From positions 1 to 64,000 of the forward strand of contig NZ_OY288115.1 in the NCBI RefSeq assembly GCF_958439165.1: a DNA stretch of 64,000 nt, written 5' to 3'. Each line of letters begins with the position of its first letter. Within the stretch, counting starts at the first letter, position 1. The position numbers were made by a program, and so were the translations under genes. The DNA is from an uncultured Hydrogenophaga sp. (GTDB lineage Bacteria; Pseudomonadota; Gammaproteobacteria; Burkholderiales; Burkholderiaceae_C). Shown in pieces: positions 16,986 through 26,181 of the stretch. The notes below the pieces were generated by a model. The model saw nothing but the letters and a program-made list of their open reading frames with translations. It did not search any database and had not been told where the DNA came from.

Positions 16986-17657
16986 TCAGACGGCCGCTTC
17001 CAGACCGCTGCGGAAGTGTTCGCGCATGCGCTGGGCGGCGAGTGCCGCATCGCGCTGGACCAGCGCCTGCACGATGGCGCGGTGCTCGGCCAGCGATTCG
17101 CTGATGCGCCCGGTCTTGAACAGCGAGTGGTGGCGGTTGAGCTTCATGACCTTGCGCAGGTCGGCCACCATCTGGTCGCGCCAGCGGTTGTCGGCGATCT
17201 CCAGCAGCTGCATGTGGAACTGCTCGTTGATGGCAAAGAAGCGGTCGCGGTCGTCGCTGGCAGCTTCGAGCTCGGCATGCAGGGCCTGCAGACCGGCCAG
17301 CTGGGTGTCGGAGGCGCGTTGGGCCACCACGCCGGCTGCGTCGGATTCCAGCAGGGCCAGCAGGTGATAGACGTCGGACAGGTCTTTCTCGGAGACTTCG
17401 GTCACGTAGGCACCGCGCCGCACCTTCATGGTCACCAGACCCTCGGCCGCCAGCACCTTCAGGGCTTCGCGCAGCGGGGTGCGGCTGATGCCCAGTTCTT
17501 CGGCGATCTTGAGTTCATCGATCCAGCTGCCGGCTTCCAGCTCGCGTTGGAAAATGCGCTGCCGCAGCCGTTCGGCGACTTCTTCGTACAGAGCACGGGG
17601 GGCGAGGGCGGTGGCAGACATGGATCGGGGCGTCAGGAAGGAGTCGGTATTCTGCAT
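16986..17657 (-). CDS. GntR-family regulator, FCD (FadR) subfamily
   Basis: This encodes 223 residues from the ATG at 17657; an ATG 12 codons later is an alternative, and a TTG lies one codon upstream. The winged helix is at about residues 16-80 (EELGISRTPLREALKVLAAEGLV). The FCD ligand-binding domain follows, with metal/ligand histidines in NEQFHMQLLEIADNRW and LAEHRAIVQAL. Members sense acyl-CoA or organic acids. It is divergent from scpA across about 60 bases, so it probably controls propionyl-CoA/methylmalonyl-CoA use and its own expression. Confidence 0.88.
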   Translation of the reverse strand: MQNTDSFLTPRSMSATALAPRALYEEVAERLRQRIFQRELEAGSWIDELKIAEELGISRTPLREALKVLAAEGLVTMKVRRGAYVTEVSEKDLSDVYHLLALLESDAAGVVAQRASDTQLAGLQALHAELEAASDDRDRFFAINEQFHMQLLEIADNRWRDQMVADLRKVMKLNRHHSLFKTGRISESLAEHRAIVQALVQRDAALAAQRMREHFRSGLEAAV

Positions 17658-17680
17658 CAATAATTATGAATGATGTAAAC
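17655..17680. promoter_or_regulatory. AT-rich candidate operator between GntR gene and scpA
   Basis: A marked AT-rich island, with ATCAATAATTATGAATGAT at 17656-17674, stands out in GC-rich DNA. It forms an imperfect inverted repeat with ATCA and TGAT ends. The position between divergent genes fits a GntR-FCD operator. No clear -35/-10 pair is assigned. Confidence 0.4.
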
Positions 17681-17718
17681 TGCCGGCCTTCGGACTTCCC
17701 CCTTTCACGTCCTGCACC

Positions 17719-19875
17719 ATGAGCTCCTCGAACCCCGAATTCACCCCGCCGTCGTACGAAGCCTGGCTCAAGGCCGCCCAGAAGTCGGCCCCTGGTGGGC
17801 AGATCGAGGCGCTCGACTGGACCACACCGGACGGCATCAAGGTCAAGCCGCTGTACACCGCAGCCGACGTGGCCGAACTGCCGCACACCCACACCCTGCC
17901 GGGCCTGGAGCCGTTCATCCGCGGTCCGCAGGCCACCATGTACGCGGTGCGTCCCTGGACCATCCGCCAGTACGCCGGCTTCTCCACCGCCGAGGAATCC
18001 AATGCGTTCTACCGCCGCGCGCTGGCCGCCGGCGGGCAGGGCGTGTCGGTGGCCTTCGACCTGGCCACCCACCGCGGCTACGACAGCGACCACCCGCGCG
18101 TGACCGGCGACGTGGGCAAGGCCGGCGTGGCCATCGACAGCGTGGAGGACATGAAGATCCTGTTCGACGGAATTCCGCTGGACAAGGTCAGTGTCTCCAT
18201 GACCATGAACGGCGCGGTGCTGCCGGTGCTGGCGGGCTATGTGGTGGCGGCCGAGGAACAGGGCGTGGCGCAGGAGCTGCTGGCCGGGACCATCCAGAAC
18301 GACATCCTCAAGGAGTTCATGGTCCGCAACACCTACATCTACCCGCCGGAGCCGTCGATGAAGATCATCGGCGACATCATCGAGTACACGGCCAGGCACA
18401 TGCCGAAGTTCAACTCGATCTCCATCAGCGGGTATCACATGCAGGAAGCCGGGGCCAACCAGGCGCTGGAGCTGGCCTTCACCCTGGCCGACGGCAAGGA
18501 GTATGTGAAGACCGCCATGGCCAAGGGCATGGACGTGGACGACTTTGCCGGGCGCCTGAGCTTCTTCTGGGCCATCGGCATGAACTTCTACCTGGAGATT
18601 GCCAAGATGCGCGCGGCCCGCCTGCTGTGGACGCGCATCATGAAAGGCTTCGGCGCCAAGAACCCCAAGAGCCTGATGCTGCGCACCCACTGCCAGACCT
18701 CGGGCTGGAGCCTGACCGAGCAGGACCCGTACAACAACATCGTGCGCACCACCATCGAGGCCATGGCGGCGGTGTTCGGTGGCACCCAGAGCCTGCACAC
18801 CAACAGCTTCGACGAAGCCATTGCGCTGCCCACCGAGTTCAGTTCGCGCATTGCGCGCAACACCCAGCTGATCATCCAGGAAGAGACGCACATCACCAAC
18901 GTGATCGATCCCTGGGCCGGCAGCTACATGATGGAGAAGCTCACCCAGGACATGGCCGACGCTGCATGGGCCATCATCGAAGAGGTCGATGCCATGGGCG
19001 GCATGACCCGCGCGGTGGACAGCGGCTGGGCCAAGCTCAAGATCGAGGCCGCCGCCGCCGAGAAGCAGGCCCGCATCGACTCGGGCAAGGACGTGATCGT
19101 CGGCGTCAACAAGTACCGACTGAAGGATGAGCCGCCGGTCGAGGCCCGCGACATCGACAACGTGGCCGTGCGCGACGGCCAGATCGCCCGCCTGCAGCAG
19201 ATCCGCGCCACCCGCGACGCTGCCGCGGTGCAGGCCGCGCTCGACGCACTCACCGCTGCCGCCGAGAGCGGCCAGGGCAACCTGCTGGACCTGTCCATCA
19301 AAGCCATCCGCCTGCGCGCCACCGTGGGCGAGGTGAGCGATGCGCTGGAAAAGGTGTTCGGCCGCCACCGCGCCGACACCCAGAAGGTGACCGGCGTGTA
19401 CGCCGCCGCCTACGACAGCGCCGAGGGCTGGGCCCAGCTGCAACAGGAGATTGCCGCCTTCGGCGACGAACACGGCCGCCGCCCGCGCGTGATGATCAGC
19501 AAGCTCGGCCAGGACGGCCACGACCGGGGCGCCAAGGTGGTGGCCACCGCGTTCGCCGACCTCGGCTTCGACGTGGACATGGGCCCGCTGTTCCAGACCC
19601 CCGAGGAGTGCGCCCGCCAGGCGATCGAGAACGATGTGCACGCGGTCGGTGTGAGCACCCTGGCCGCCGGCCACAAGACCCTGGTGCCGGCCATCATTGC
19701 CGAGCTGAAGAAGCAGGGCGCCGATGACATCATCGTGTTCGTGGGTGGCGTCATTCCGCGCCAGGACTACGAGTTCCTGTATGAGGCCGGCGTGAAGGGC
19801 ATCTACGGCCCCGGCACCCCCATTCCCGCCAGCGCCAAGGACGTGCTGGAACAGATCCGCAAAGCCTTTGCCTGA
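17719..19875 (+). CDS. scpA: Methylmalonyl-CoA mutase, single-chain
   Basis: This encodes 718 residues. It interconverts methylmalonyl-CoA and succinyl-CoA with adenosylcobalamin. The N-terminal TIM barrel contains the substrate site TMYAVRPWTIRQYAGFST. The C-terminal B12 domain carries the base-off motif DGHDRG with His601 as cobalt ligand. Fusion of the catalytic and B12 domains in one chain and the length fit the homodimeric ScpA type. No Shine-Dalgarno sequence is evident, but the ATG gives the family N-terminus. It is followed after 9 bases by its chaperone gene meaB and then by the propionyl-CoA carboxylase genes. Confidence 0.96.
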   Translation: MSSSNPEFTPPSYEAWLKAAQKSAPGGQIEALDWTTPDGIKVKPLYTAADVAELPHTHTLPGLEPFIRGPQATMYAVRPWTIRQYAGFSTAEESNAFYRRALAAGGQGVSVAFDLATHRGYDSDHPRVTGDVGKAGVAIDSVEDMKILFDGIPLDKVSVSMTMNGAVLPVLAGYVVAAEEQGVAQELLAGTIQNDILKEFMVRNTYIYPPEPSMKIIGDIIEYTARHMPKFNSISISGYHMQEAGANQALELAFTLADGKEYVKTAMAKGMDVDDFAGRLSFFWAIGMNFYLEIAKMRAARLLWTRIMKGFGAKNPKSLMLRTHCQTSGWSLTEQDPYNNIVRTTIEAMAAVFGGTQSLHTNSFDEAIALPTEFSSRIARNTQLIIQEETHITNVIDPWAGSYMMEKLTQDMADAAWAIIEEVDAMGGMTRAVDSGWAKLKIEAAAAEKQARIDSGKDVIVGVNKYRLKDEPPVEARDIDNVAVRDGQIARLQQIRATRDAAAVQAALDALTAAAESGQGNLLDLSIKAIRLRATVGEVSDALEKVFGRHRADTQKVTGVYAAAYDSAEGWAQLQQEIAAFGDEHGRRPRVMISKLGQDGHDRGAKVVATAFADLGFDVDMGPLFQTPEECARQAIENDVHAVGVSTLAAGHKTLVPAIIAELKKQGADDIIVFVGGVIPRQDYEFLYEAGVKGIYGPGTPIPASAKDVLEQIRKAFA

Positions 19876-19884
19876 AGGCGCGAC

Positions 19885-20952
19885 GTGACGCCTCAAGCGT
19901 TCTTTGAAGGCATCGTGCACGGCCAGGGCATGGCCCAGCGCCGCTCCATGGCCAAGGCCATCACGCTGCTGGAATCCACCCGCGCCGACCACCGCCAGCA
20001 GGCCGATGTCCTGCTCACCGACCTGCTGCCGCACACCGGGCAGGCGTTCCGGCTGGGCATCAGCGGCGTGCCGGGCGTGGGCAAGAGCACCTTCATCGAG
20101 GCACTCGGCCTGTTCCTGATCGAGCGCGGCCACCGGGTGGCGGTGCTGACCATCGACCCGTCCAGCACCGTGTCGGGCGGCTCCATCCTGGGTGACAAGA
20201 CGCGCATGGAGCGGCTGTCGGTGCACGAGCGGGCCTACATCCGCCCCAGCCCGAGCAGCGGCACGCTCGGCGGCGTCGCCGAGAAGACCCGCGAGGCCAT
20301 GCTGGTGTGCGAGGCTGCCGGCCACGACGTGGTCATCGTGGAAACGGTGGGCGTGGGCCAGAGCGAGACCGCCGTGGCCGGCATGACCGACATGTTCTGC
20401 CTGCTGCAGCTGCCCAACGCCGGCGACGACCTGCAGGCCATCAAGAAGGGCGTGATGGAGCTGGCCGACCTGGTGGTCATCAACAAGGCCGACATCGACC
20501 CCGATGCCGCCACCCGCGCGCGGGCGCAGATCACGTCATCGCTGCGCCTGCTGGGCATGAGCACCAGGCAGGGTCATCCGCCGGGCCGCCCCAAGGATGA
20601 CCCAGCCCCCTCGGGGGGCAGCGACCCACACGAAGTGGGGGAGCGTGGGGGCGATGCCATCTGGCATCCGCAAGCCATTCAATTGAGTGCGCTGCTGGGC
20701 CTGGGCGTGGATGCGTTCTGGGACGCGGTGAGCCGTTTCCGCGATCTGCAGACCGCCAATGGCCAGCTGGCGCAGCGCCGCCAGCAGCAGGCCCGTGCCT
20801 GGATGTGGGAACGCATCGAGGCCGGTCTGCGCCAGCGCTTCCGCACCCATCCGGCGGTGCAGGCGGCGCTGGACGACACCACCCGCCGCGTGCTGGACGG
20901 CACGCTGCCCGCCAGCACCGCCGCCCGGGCGCTGCTGGCCCTGTTCGACTGA
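19885..20952 (+). CDS. meaB: Methylmalonyl-CoA mutase-associated GTPase MeaB, with in-frame repeat insertion
   Basis: This encodes 355 residues from a GTG start 9 bases after scpA. It is a G3E-type GTPase that loads and protects the mutase cofactor. Walker A is GVPGVGKST. DPSSTVSGGSILGDKTRM is the switch I/MeaB signature, and NKAD is the base-specificity motif. Between residues about 229 and 262 the chain holds a Gly/Pro/Asp-rich stretch (GHPPGRPKDDPAPSGGSD...) encoded by a palindromic intergenic-type repeat. The frame is kept and the C-terminal dimerisation helices (RRQQQARAWMWERIEAGL) are intact, so the protein is probably functional. Confidence 0.93.
   Translation: MTPQAFFEGIVHGQGMAQRRSMAKAITLLESTRADHRQQADVLLTDLLPHTGQAFRLGISGVPGVGKSTFIEALGLFLIERGHRVAVLTIDPSSTVSGGSILGDKTRMERLSVHERAYIRPSPSSGTLGGVAEKTREAMLVCEAAGHDVVIVETVGVGQSETAVAGMTDMFCLLQLPNAGDDLQAIKKGVMELADLVVINKADIDPDAATRARAQITSSLRLLGMSTRQGHPPGRPKDDPAPSGGSDPHEVGERGGDAIWHPQAIQLSALLGLGVDAFWDAVSRFRDLQTANGQLAQRRQQQARAWMWERIEAGLRQRFRTHPAVQAALDDTTRRVLDGTLPASTAARALLALFD
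20571..20668. repeat. Palindromic repeat element inserted inside meaB
   Basis: Hairpins follow in series: GGGTCATCC/GGATGACCC (20571-20579 with 20595-20603, perfect), CCCCC/GGGGG around 20606-20618, CCCAC/GTGGG (20625-20639) and GATGCCA/TGGCATC (20653-20668, perfect). The CCCCCTCGGGGGGCAGCGA core resembles a repeat I recall in intergenic regions of Comamonadaceae. Here it adds about 30 codons without a stop or frameshift. Confidence 0.65.
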
Positions 20953-20970
20953 TTTTTCTGGAGAAGACAC

Positions 20971-22503
<1,533 letters not shown>

Positions 22504-22539
22504 TGGGCTTCTCCGTTGTCTTCTCGCGCCGGGTCGGCT

Positions 22540-22619
22540 CGGGGTGCCCGGACGTTTTGCTCCGTGTCCCCCGGCCTTCGGCCTCCTCCTTTACCTGCGC
22601 AAAACGCCCGAGCACCCCG
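22540..22619. repeat. Long imperfect inverted repeat, element A
   Basis: The outer arms 22540-22560 and 22599-22619 pair over 21 bases with two mismatches (CGGGGTGC...CGTTTTGC). The interior carries GGCCTTCGGCC. The inner segment (GTGTCCCCCGGCC and CCTCCTCCTTTAC) is the reverse complement of the inner part of element B, so the two share a core. Confidence 0.7.
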
Positions 22620-22667
22620 ATCCTCAGCGGTCTGTGCTCGCTGGGCTTTCACGTCACCCCCTTCGCA

Positions 22668-22792
22668 GCAAGGAGCGTGGCGGGTGTGCCGCAGCGAAGT
22701 AAAGGAGGAGCCGGCCGCAGGCCGGCGGGGGACATGAGCGGAGGCACACCCGCCACGCTCCTTGCGAGCACACCCGCCACGCTCCTTGCGAG
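22668..22792. repeat. 23-bp perfect inverted repeat plus 24-bp tandem repeat, element B
   Basis: Arms 22668-22690 and 22743-22765 are perfect reverse complements over 23 bases (from GCAAGGAGCGTGG). The right arm is duplicated: the 24-base unit at 22745-22768 repeats exactly at 22769-22792. The core GCCGGCCGCAGGCCGGC forms a further hairpin. Confidence 0.75.
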
Positions 22793-22848
22793 CACAGCCA
22801 ACACCCCGCGCCCACAGACCCCATTCACTCCCGACTAAGGAGACCGTG

Positions 22849-24903
22849 ATGTTCAACAAGATCCTGATTGCCAACCGTGGCGAGATCGCCTGCCGCGTGA
22901 TCGCCACCGCCAAGAAGATGGGCATTGCCACCGTGGCGGTGTACTCCGACGCCGACAAGGAAGCGCGCCATGTGCAGCTGGCCGACGAAGCCGTGCGCCT
23001 GGGCCCGCCGCCCTCGCGCGAGAGCTACCTGCTGGGCGACGCCATCATTGCCGCTGCCCAGGCCACCGGTGCCCAGGCCATCCACCCCGGCTACGGCTTC
23101 CTGTCCGAGAACGAGGACTTCGCCCGCAAGGTCGAGGAAGCCGGGCTGGTGTTCATCGGCCCCAAGCACTACAGCATCGCGGCCATGGGCGACAAGATCG
23201 CCTCCAAGAAGCTGGCCAACGAGGCGAAGGTCAGCACCATCCCCGGCCACAACGATCCCATCCAGTCGCCCGACGAGGCGGTCGGCATCGCACAGAAGAT
23301 CGGTTACCCGGTGATGATCAAGGCCAGTGCCGGCGGTGGTGGCAAGGGCCTGCGCGTGGCCTTCAACGACAAGGAATGCTTCGAGGGCTTCACCAGCTGC
23401 CGCAACGAGGCGCGCAACAGCTTCGGTGACGACCGCGTGTTCATGGAGAAGTTCGTCCAGGAGCCGCGCCACATCGAGATCCAGGTGCTGGGCGACTCCC
23501 ACGGCAACGTGATCTACCTGAACGAGCGCGAGTGCTCCATCCAGCGCCGCCACCAGAAGGTGATCGAGGAAGCGCCGTCGCCCTTCATCAGCGACGCCAC
23601 CCGCAAGGCCATGGGCGAGCAGGCGGTGGCCCTGGCCAAGGCGGTGAAGTACCAGAGCGCCGGCACGGTGGAATTCGTGGTCGGCAAGGACCAGGACTTC
23701 TACTTCCTGGAAATGAACACCCGCCTGCAGGTCGAGCACCCGGTGACCGAATGCATCACCGGCCTGGACCTGGTGGAACTCATGATCCGCGTGGCCGCCG
23801 GCGAGAAGCTCCCGCTGGCCCAGGCCGACGTGAAGCGCGAAGGCTGGGCCATCGAGTGCCGCATCAACGCTGAAGACCCGTTCCGCAATTTCCTCCCCAG
23901 CACCGGCCGCCTGGTGCGGTTTGCGCCCCCGGCCCAGAGCATGTGGCAGGCCAACACCGCCGACCGCTTCGGCGTGCGGGTGGACACCGGCGTGCTGGAC
24001 GGCGGCGAGATCCCGATGTTCTACGACTCGATGATCGCCAAGCTGATCGTGCACGGCAAGGACCGGAACGAGGCGATCGCCAAGATGCGCGAGGCCCTCA
24101 ACGGCTTCGTCATCCGGGGCGTGCAGAGCAACATCCCGTTCCAGGCCGCGCTGCTGGCCCACCCGAAGTTCGTGACCGGCGACTTCAACACCGGCTTCAT
24201 CGCCGAGCACTACGGCCAGGGCTTCCGCGCCGAGGACGTGCCGCACGACGACCCCGACTTCCTGGTGGCGCTGGCGGCCTTCGTGCGCCGCAAGAGCCGC
24301 GAGCGGGCCGCCGGCATCAGCGGCCAGCTGCCGGGCTACGGCGTGAAGGTGGGGCACGATTACCGCGTCATCACCCTGGACGGCCAGGGTGGCGAGCACC
24401 GCTACTCACCGGTGCATGTGGACGAGGTGGTGGGGCAGATCGGTGCGGCGGTGGTGACGGTGGGCGACCGGCGCTACGCCATCCAGAGCCCGTCCCGCCT
24501 GAACGACATCTGCATCAGCGGCATCTGCAACGACCGGCCCTTCACCGCCCAGATCGAGCGCGGCACGGCCCGCAACCCGCTGGCCCTGGTGGTGCAGCAC
24601 AACGGCACCCGCATCGAGGCCATGGTGGTGTCGCCGCGCATGGCCGAACTCCACGGCCTGATGCCCTTCAAGGCGCCGGCCGACATGAGCCGTTTCGTGC
24701 TCTCGCCCATGCCCGGCCTGCTGGTGCAGGTGGCGGTGCAGCCGGGGCAGAAGGTGCAGGCCGGCGAGCGCGTGGCCGTGATCGAGGCCATGAAGATGGA
24801 GAACGTCCTGTTTGCGGCGGCCGACGGAGTGGTGGCCAAGGTGCTGGCCTCCCAGGGTGAATCTCTGGTCGTCGACCAGCCCATCGTGGAGTTTGAACAA
24901 TGA
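22849..24903 (+). CDS. pccA: Propionyl-CoA/acetyl-CoA carboxylase alpha subunit (biotin carboxylase + BCCP)
   Basis: This encodes 684 residues. The biotin carboxylase part starts MFNKILIANRGEIACRVI and contains the ATP-grasp glycine loop KASAGGGGKGLRV and EMNTRLQVEHPVTE. A middle BT-type linker (about residues 480-600) follows. The BCCP domain ends with EAMKMEN, where Lys649 is biotinylated. It pairs with PccB to make methylmalonyl-CoA from propionyl-CoA. AAGGAG lies 8-10 bases upstream. The stop overlaps the VOC gene start by four bases. Confidence 0.95.
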   Translation: MFNKILIANRGEIACRVIATAKKMGIATVAVYSDADKEARHVQLADEAVRLGPPPSRESYLLGDAIIAAAQATGAQAIHPGYGFLSENEDFARKVEEAGLVFIGPKHYSIAAMGDKIASKKLANEAKVSTIPGHNDPIQSPDEAVGIAQKIGYPVMIKASAGGGGKGLRVAFNDKECFEGFTSCRNEARNSFGDDRVFMEKFVQEPRHIEIQVLGDSHGNVIYLNERECSIQRRHQKVIEEAPSPFISDATRKAMGEQAVALAKAVKYQSAGTVEFVVGKDQDFYFLEMNTRLQVEHPVTECITGLDLVELMIRVAAGEKLPLAQADVKREGWAIECRINAEDPFRNFLPSTGRLVRFAPPAQSMWQANTADRFGVRVDTGVLDGGEIPMFYDSMIAKLIVHGKDRNEAIAKMREALNGFVIRGVQSNIPFQAALLAHPKFVTGDFNTGFIAEHYGQGFRAEDVPHDDPDFLVALAAFVRRKSRERAAGISGQLPGYGVKVGHDYRVITLDGQGGEHRYSPVHVDEVVGQIGAAVVTVGDRRYAIQSPSRLNDICISGICNDRPFTAQIERGTARNPLALVVQHNGTRIEAMVVSPRMAELHGLMPFKAPADMSRFVLSPMPGLLVQVAVQPGQKVQAGERVAVIEAMKMENVLFAAADGVVAKVLASQGESLVVDQPIVEFEQ

Positions 24904-25373
24904 GCCAGCGTCCCTTCCGCGTGCTGGGTGTCCAGCAGATCGCCATCGGCGGGCCCGACAAGCAGCGCCTGCAGAAGCTCTGGGTCGAGATGCTCGGCCT
25001 GGAGGTCACCGGTACCTTCCGCAGCGAGCGCGAGAACGTCGACGAGGACATCTGCGCCATCGGCAGCGGCCCGTTCAAGGTCGAGGTCGACCTGATGCAG
25101 CCGCTCGATCCCGAGAAGAAGCCGGCGGTGCACACCACGCCGCTCAACCACATCGGCCTGTGGATCGACGACCTGCCGCGGGCGGTGGAATGGCTCACCG
25201 CGCAGGGCGTGCGTTTTGCGCCCGGCGGCATCCGCAAGGGCGCAGCGGGCTACGACATCACCTTCTTGCACCCCAAGAGCAGCGACGAGTTCCCCATTGC
25301 CGGCGAGGGCGTGCTGGTGGAGCTGGTGCAGGCGCCGCCCGAGGTGGTGGCGGCTTACTCGGCAATCATGTAA
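24900..25373 (+). CDS. VOC-family protein, probable methylmalonyl-CoA epimerase-like
   Basis: This encodes 157 residues with two paired VOC modules. VLGVQQIAIGGPDKQRLQKLW opens the fold, LNHIGLWIDDLPRAVEWL carries a metal-binding His, and GVLVELVQAP a Glu. The first ligand position, His in characterised epimerases, appears to be Gln here. Translational coupling to pccA (ATGA overlap) and the scpA context suggest the (S)/(R)-methylmalonyl-CoA epimerase step that the mutase needs. A glyoxalase-like role is the alternative. The last 19 bases overlap a convergent cupin gene. Confidence 0.72.
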   Translation: MSQRPFRVLGVQQIAIGGPDKQRLQKLWVEMLGLEVTGTFRSERENVDEDICAIGSGPFKVEVDLMQPLDPEKKPAVHTTPLNHIGLWIDDLPRAVEWLTAQGVRFAPGGIRKGAAGYDITFLHPKSSDEFPIAGEGVLVELVQAPPEVVAAYSAIM

Positions 25374-25726
25374 GTCTTGGTGAGGTGCTCCAGCACCTCG
25401 AACTCGCCGGCAAAGCCGGGCGGCAGGTACAGCGCCTCCCCCGGCCCGGCCTCCTGGTAGCCGCCCTGGGTGTCGTGCACCCGGCAGCGGCCACTCAGCA
25501 CGGTGAACAGTTCGCGTTCGGTCGGTCCCATGGCAATCCGCCAGCGCCCGGGCTCGCAGCGCCACACGCCGCAATACACCCGCCCGGCGGCCAGGGCGTC
25601 GTCCACGCTGTTCCAGGTTTCCCGCCGGGGGTTGCCGCGGATCAGCCGTTCGGGCTTCGGATGGTCGATGTCCGGGGTGCCGACCGGCTGTGCGGTCAGC
25701 TTGAGCAGGGTGGGCGGCGTGTTCAT
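25355..25726 (-). CDS. Cupin domain protein (DUF861 type)
   Basis: This encodes 123 residues. A single cupin barrel is seen in RWRIAMGPTERELFTVLSGRCRVHD (shown in part: the Glu-containing GX5HXH-like motif is degenerate) and PGEALYLPPGFAGEFEVLEH. The WRCEPGRWRI and FTVLSGRCRV strands match the small DUF861/ureidoglycine-related cupins. The metal ligands are incomplete, so an enzyme role is doubtful. The start is the ATG that gives MNTPPTLLKL; an upstream in-frame start has no ribosome-binding site. It converges on the VOC gene with a 19-base overlap. Confidence 0.78.
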   Translation of the reverse strand: MNTPPTLLKLTAQPVGTPDIDHPKPERLIRGNPRRETWNSVDDALAAGRVYCGVWRCEPGRWRIAMGPTERELFTVLSGRCRVHDTQGGYQEAGPGEALYLPPGFAGEFEVLEHLTKTYMIAE

Positions 25727-25878
25727 GGGCGGCGATTGTCGCAAAACCCACTTCAGAAAGTCCTTCCAGGCGCCGATGTGGACAGGAAAGCTGCCGTTGT
25801 TTGTGCCATTGGCCCGGGCAGCACCGACCTACAGTTCTGCAGGGCTCGCTGAGGGTCCTGACGCCAGGAGGAAGATCC

Positions 25879-26163
25879 ATGACACCGGTTCCCGATTCGG
25901 GGTTCAGTTTCCCGTCCCACGAGCCGCAGGAGCCCCGCCAGGCCTTGCTGGGCGGAGCCACCGATCTGATCGAGGCCTTCAGCCTGCGGATGGCCCGCCA
26001 TGGCATGTGCGTGAGCCGCCGCATGATGCTGGCCGATCCTGCCTACGCCCGGCAGCAGGCCGCGCATGCCCACGACATCGACGATCCGTTGCTGGTCCTG
26101 ATGTCCCTGGAGCTGATGCGCCAGTTCGATGCCGACCCTGCTGCGTTCGGTCAGCTGCACTGA
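25879..26163 (+). CDS. Small hypothetical protein upstream of a chemoreceptor
   Basis: This encodes 94 residues with CAGGAGGA 6 bases before the ATG. It is soluble and helical, with a Met/Arg-rich middle (RMARHGMCVSRRMMLADPAYARQQ) and an acidic C-terminal part (HAHDIDDPLLVLMSLELMRQFDADP). I do not recognise a family. It ends 18 bases before the methyl-accepting chemotaxis gene and is probably cotranscribed with it. Confidence 0.6.
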   Translation: MTPVPDSGFSFPSHEPQEPRQALLGGATDLIEAFSLRMARHGMCVSRRMMLADPAYARQQAAHAHDIDDPLLVLMSLELMRQFDADPAAFGQLH

Positions 26164-26181
26164 CCTCCGGAGTCCCGAGCG

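Larger units (their letters stand above)
22504..22848. other. 345-base gene-free stretch filled by palindromic repeats
   Basis: No credible gene lies here; the short ORFs merely cross the repeats. The stretch separates pccB from pccA and is taken up by two long hairpin elements plus a tandem 24-bp duplication. AAGGAGA precedes the pccA start codon at the far end. The repeats may act as mRNA stability or attenuation elements inside the operon. Confidence 0.7.

Noticed and set aside
17515..20325. A 936-codon minus-strand ORF opposite scpA and meaB
   Set aside because: Same reasoning: it is an antisense shadow of mutase and meaB codons with low-complexity His/Gly-rich translation.
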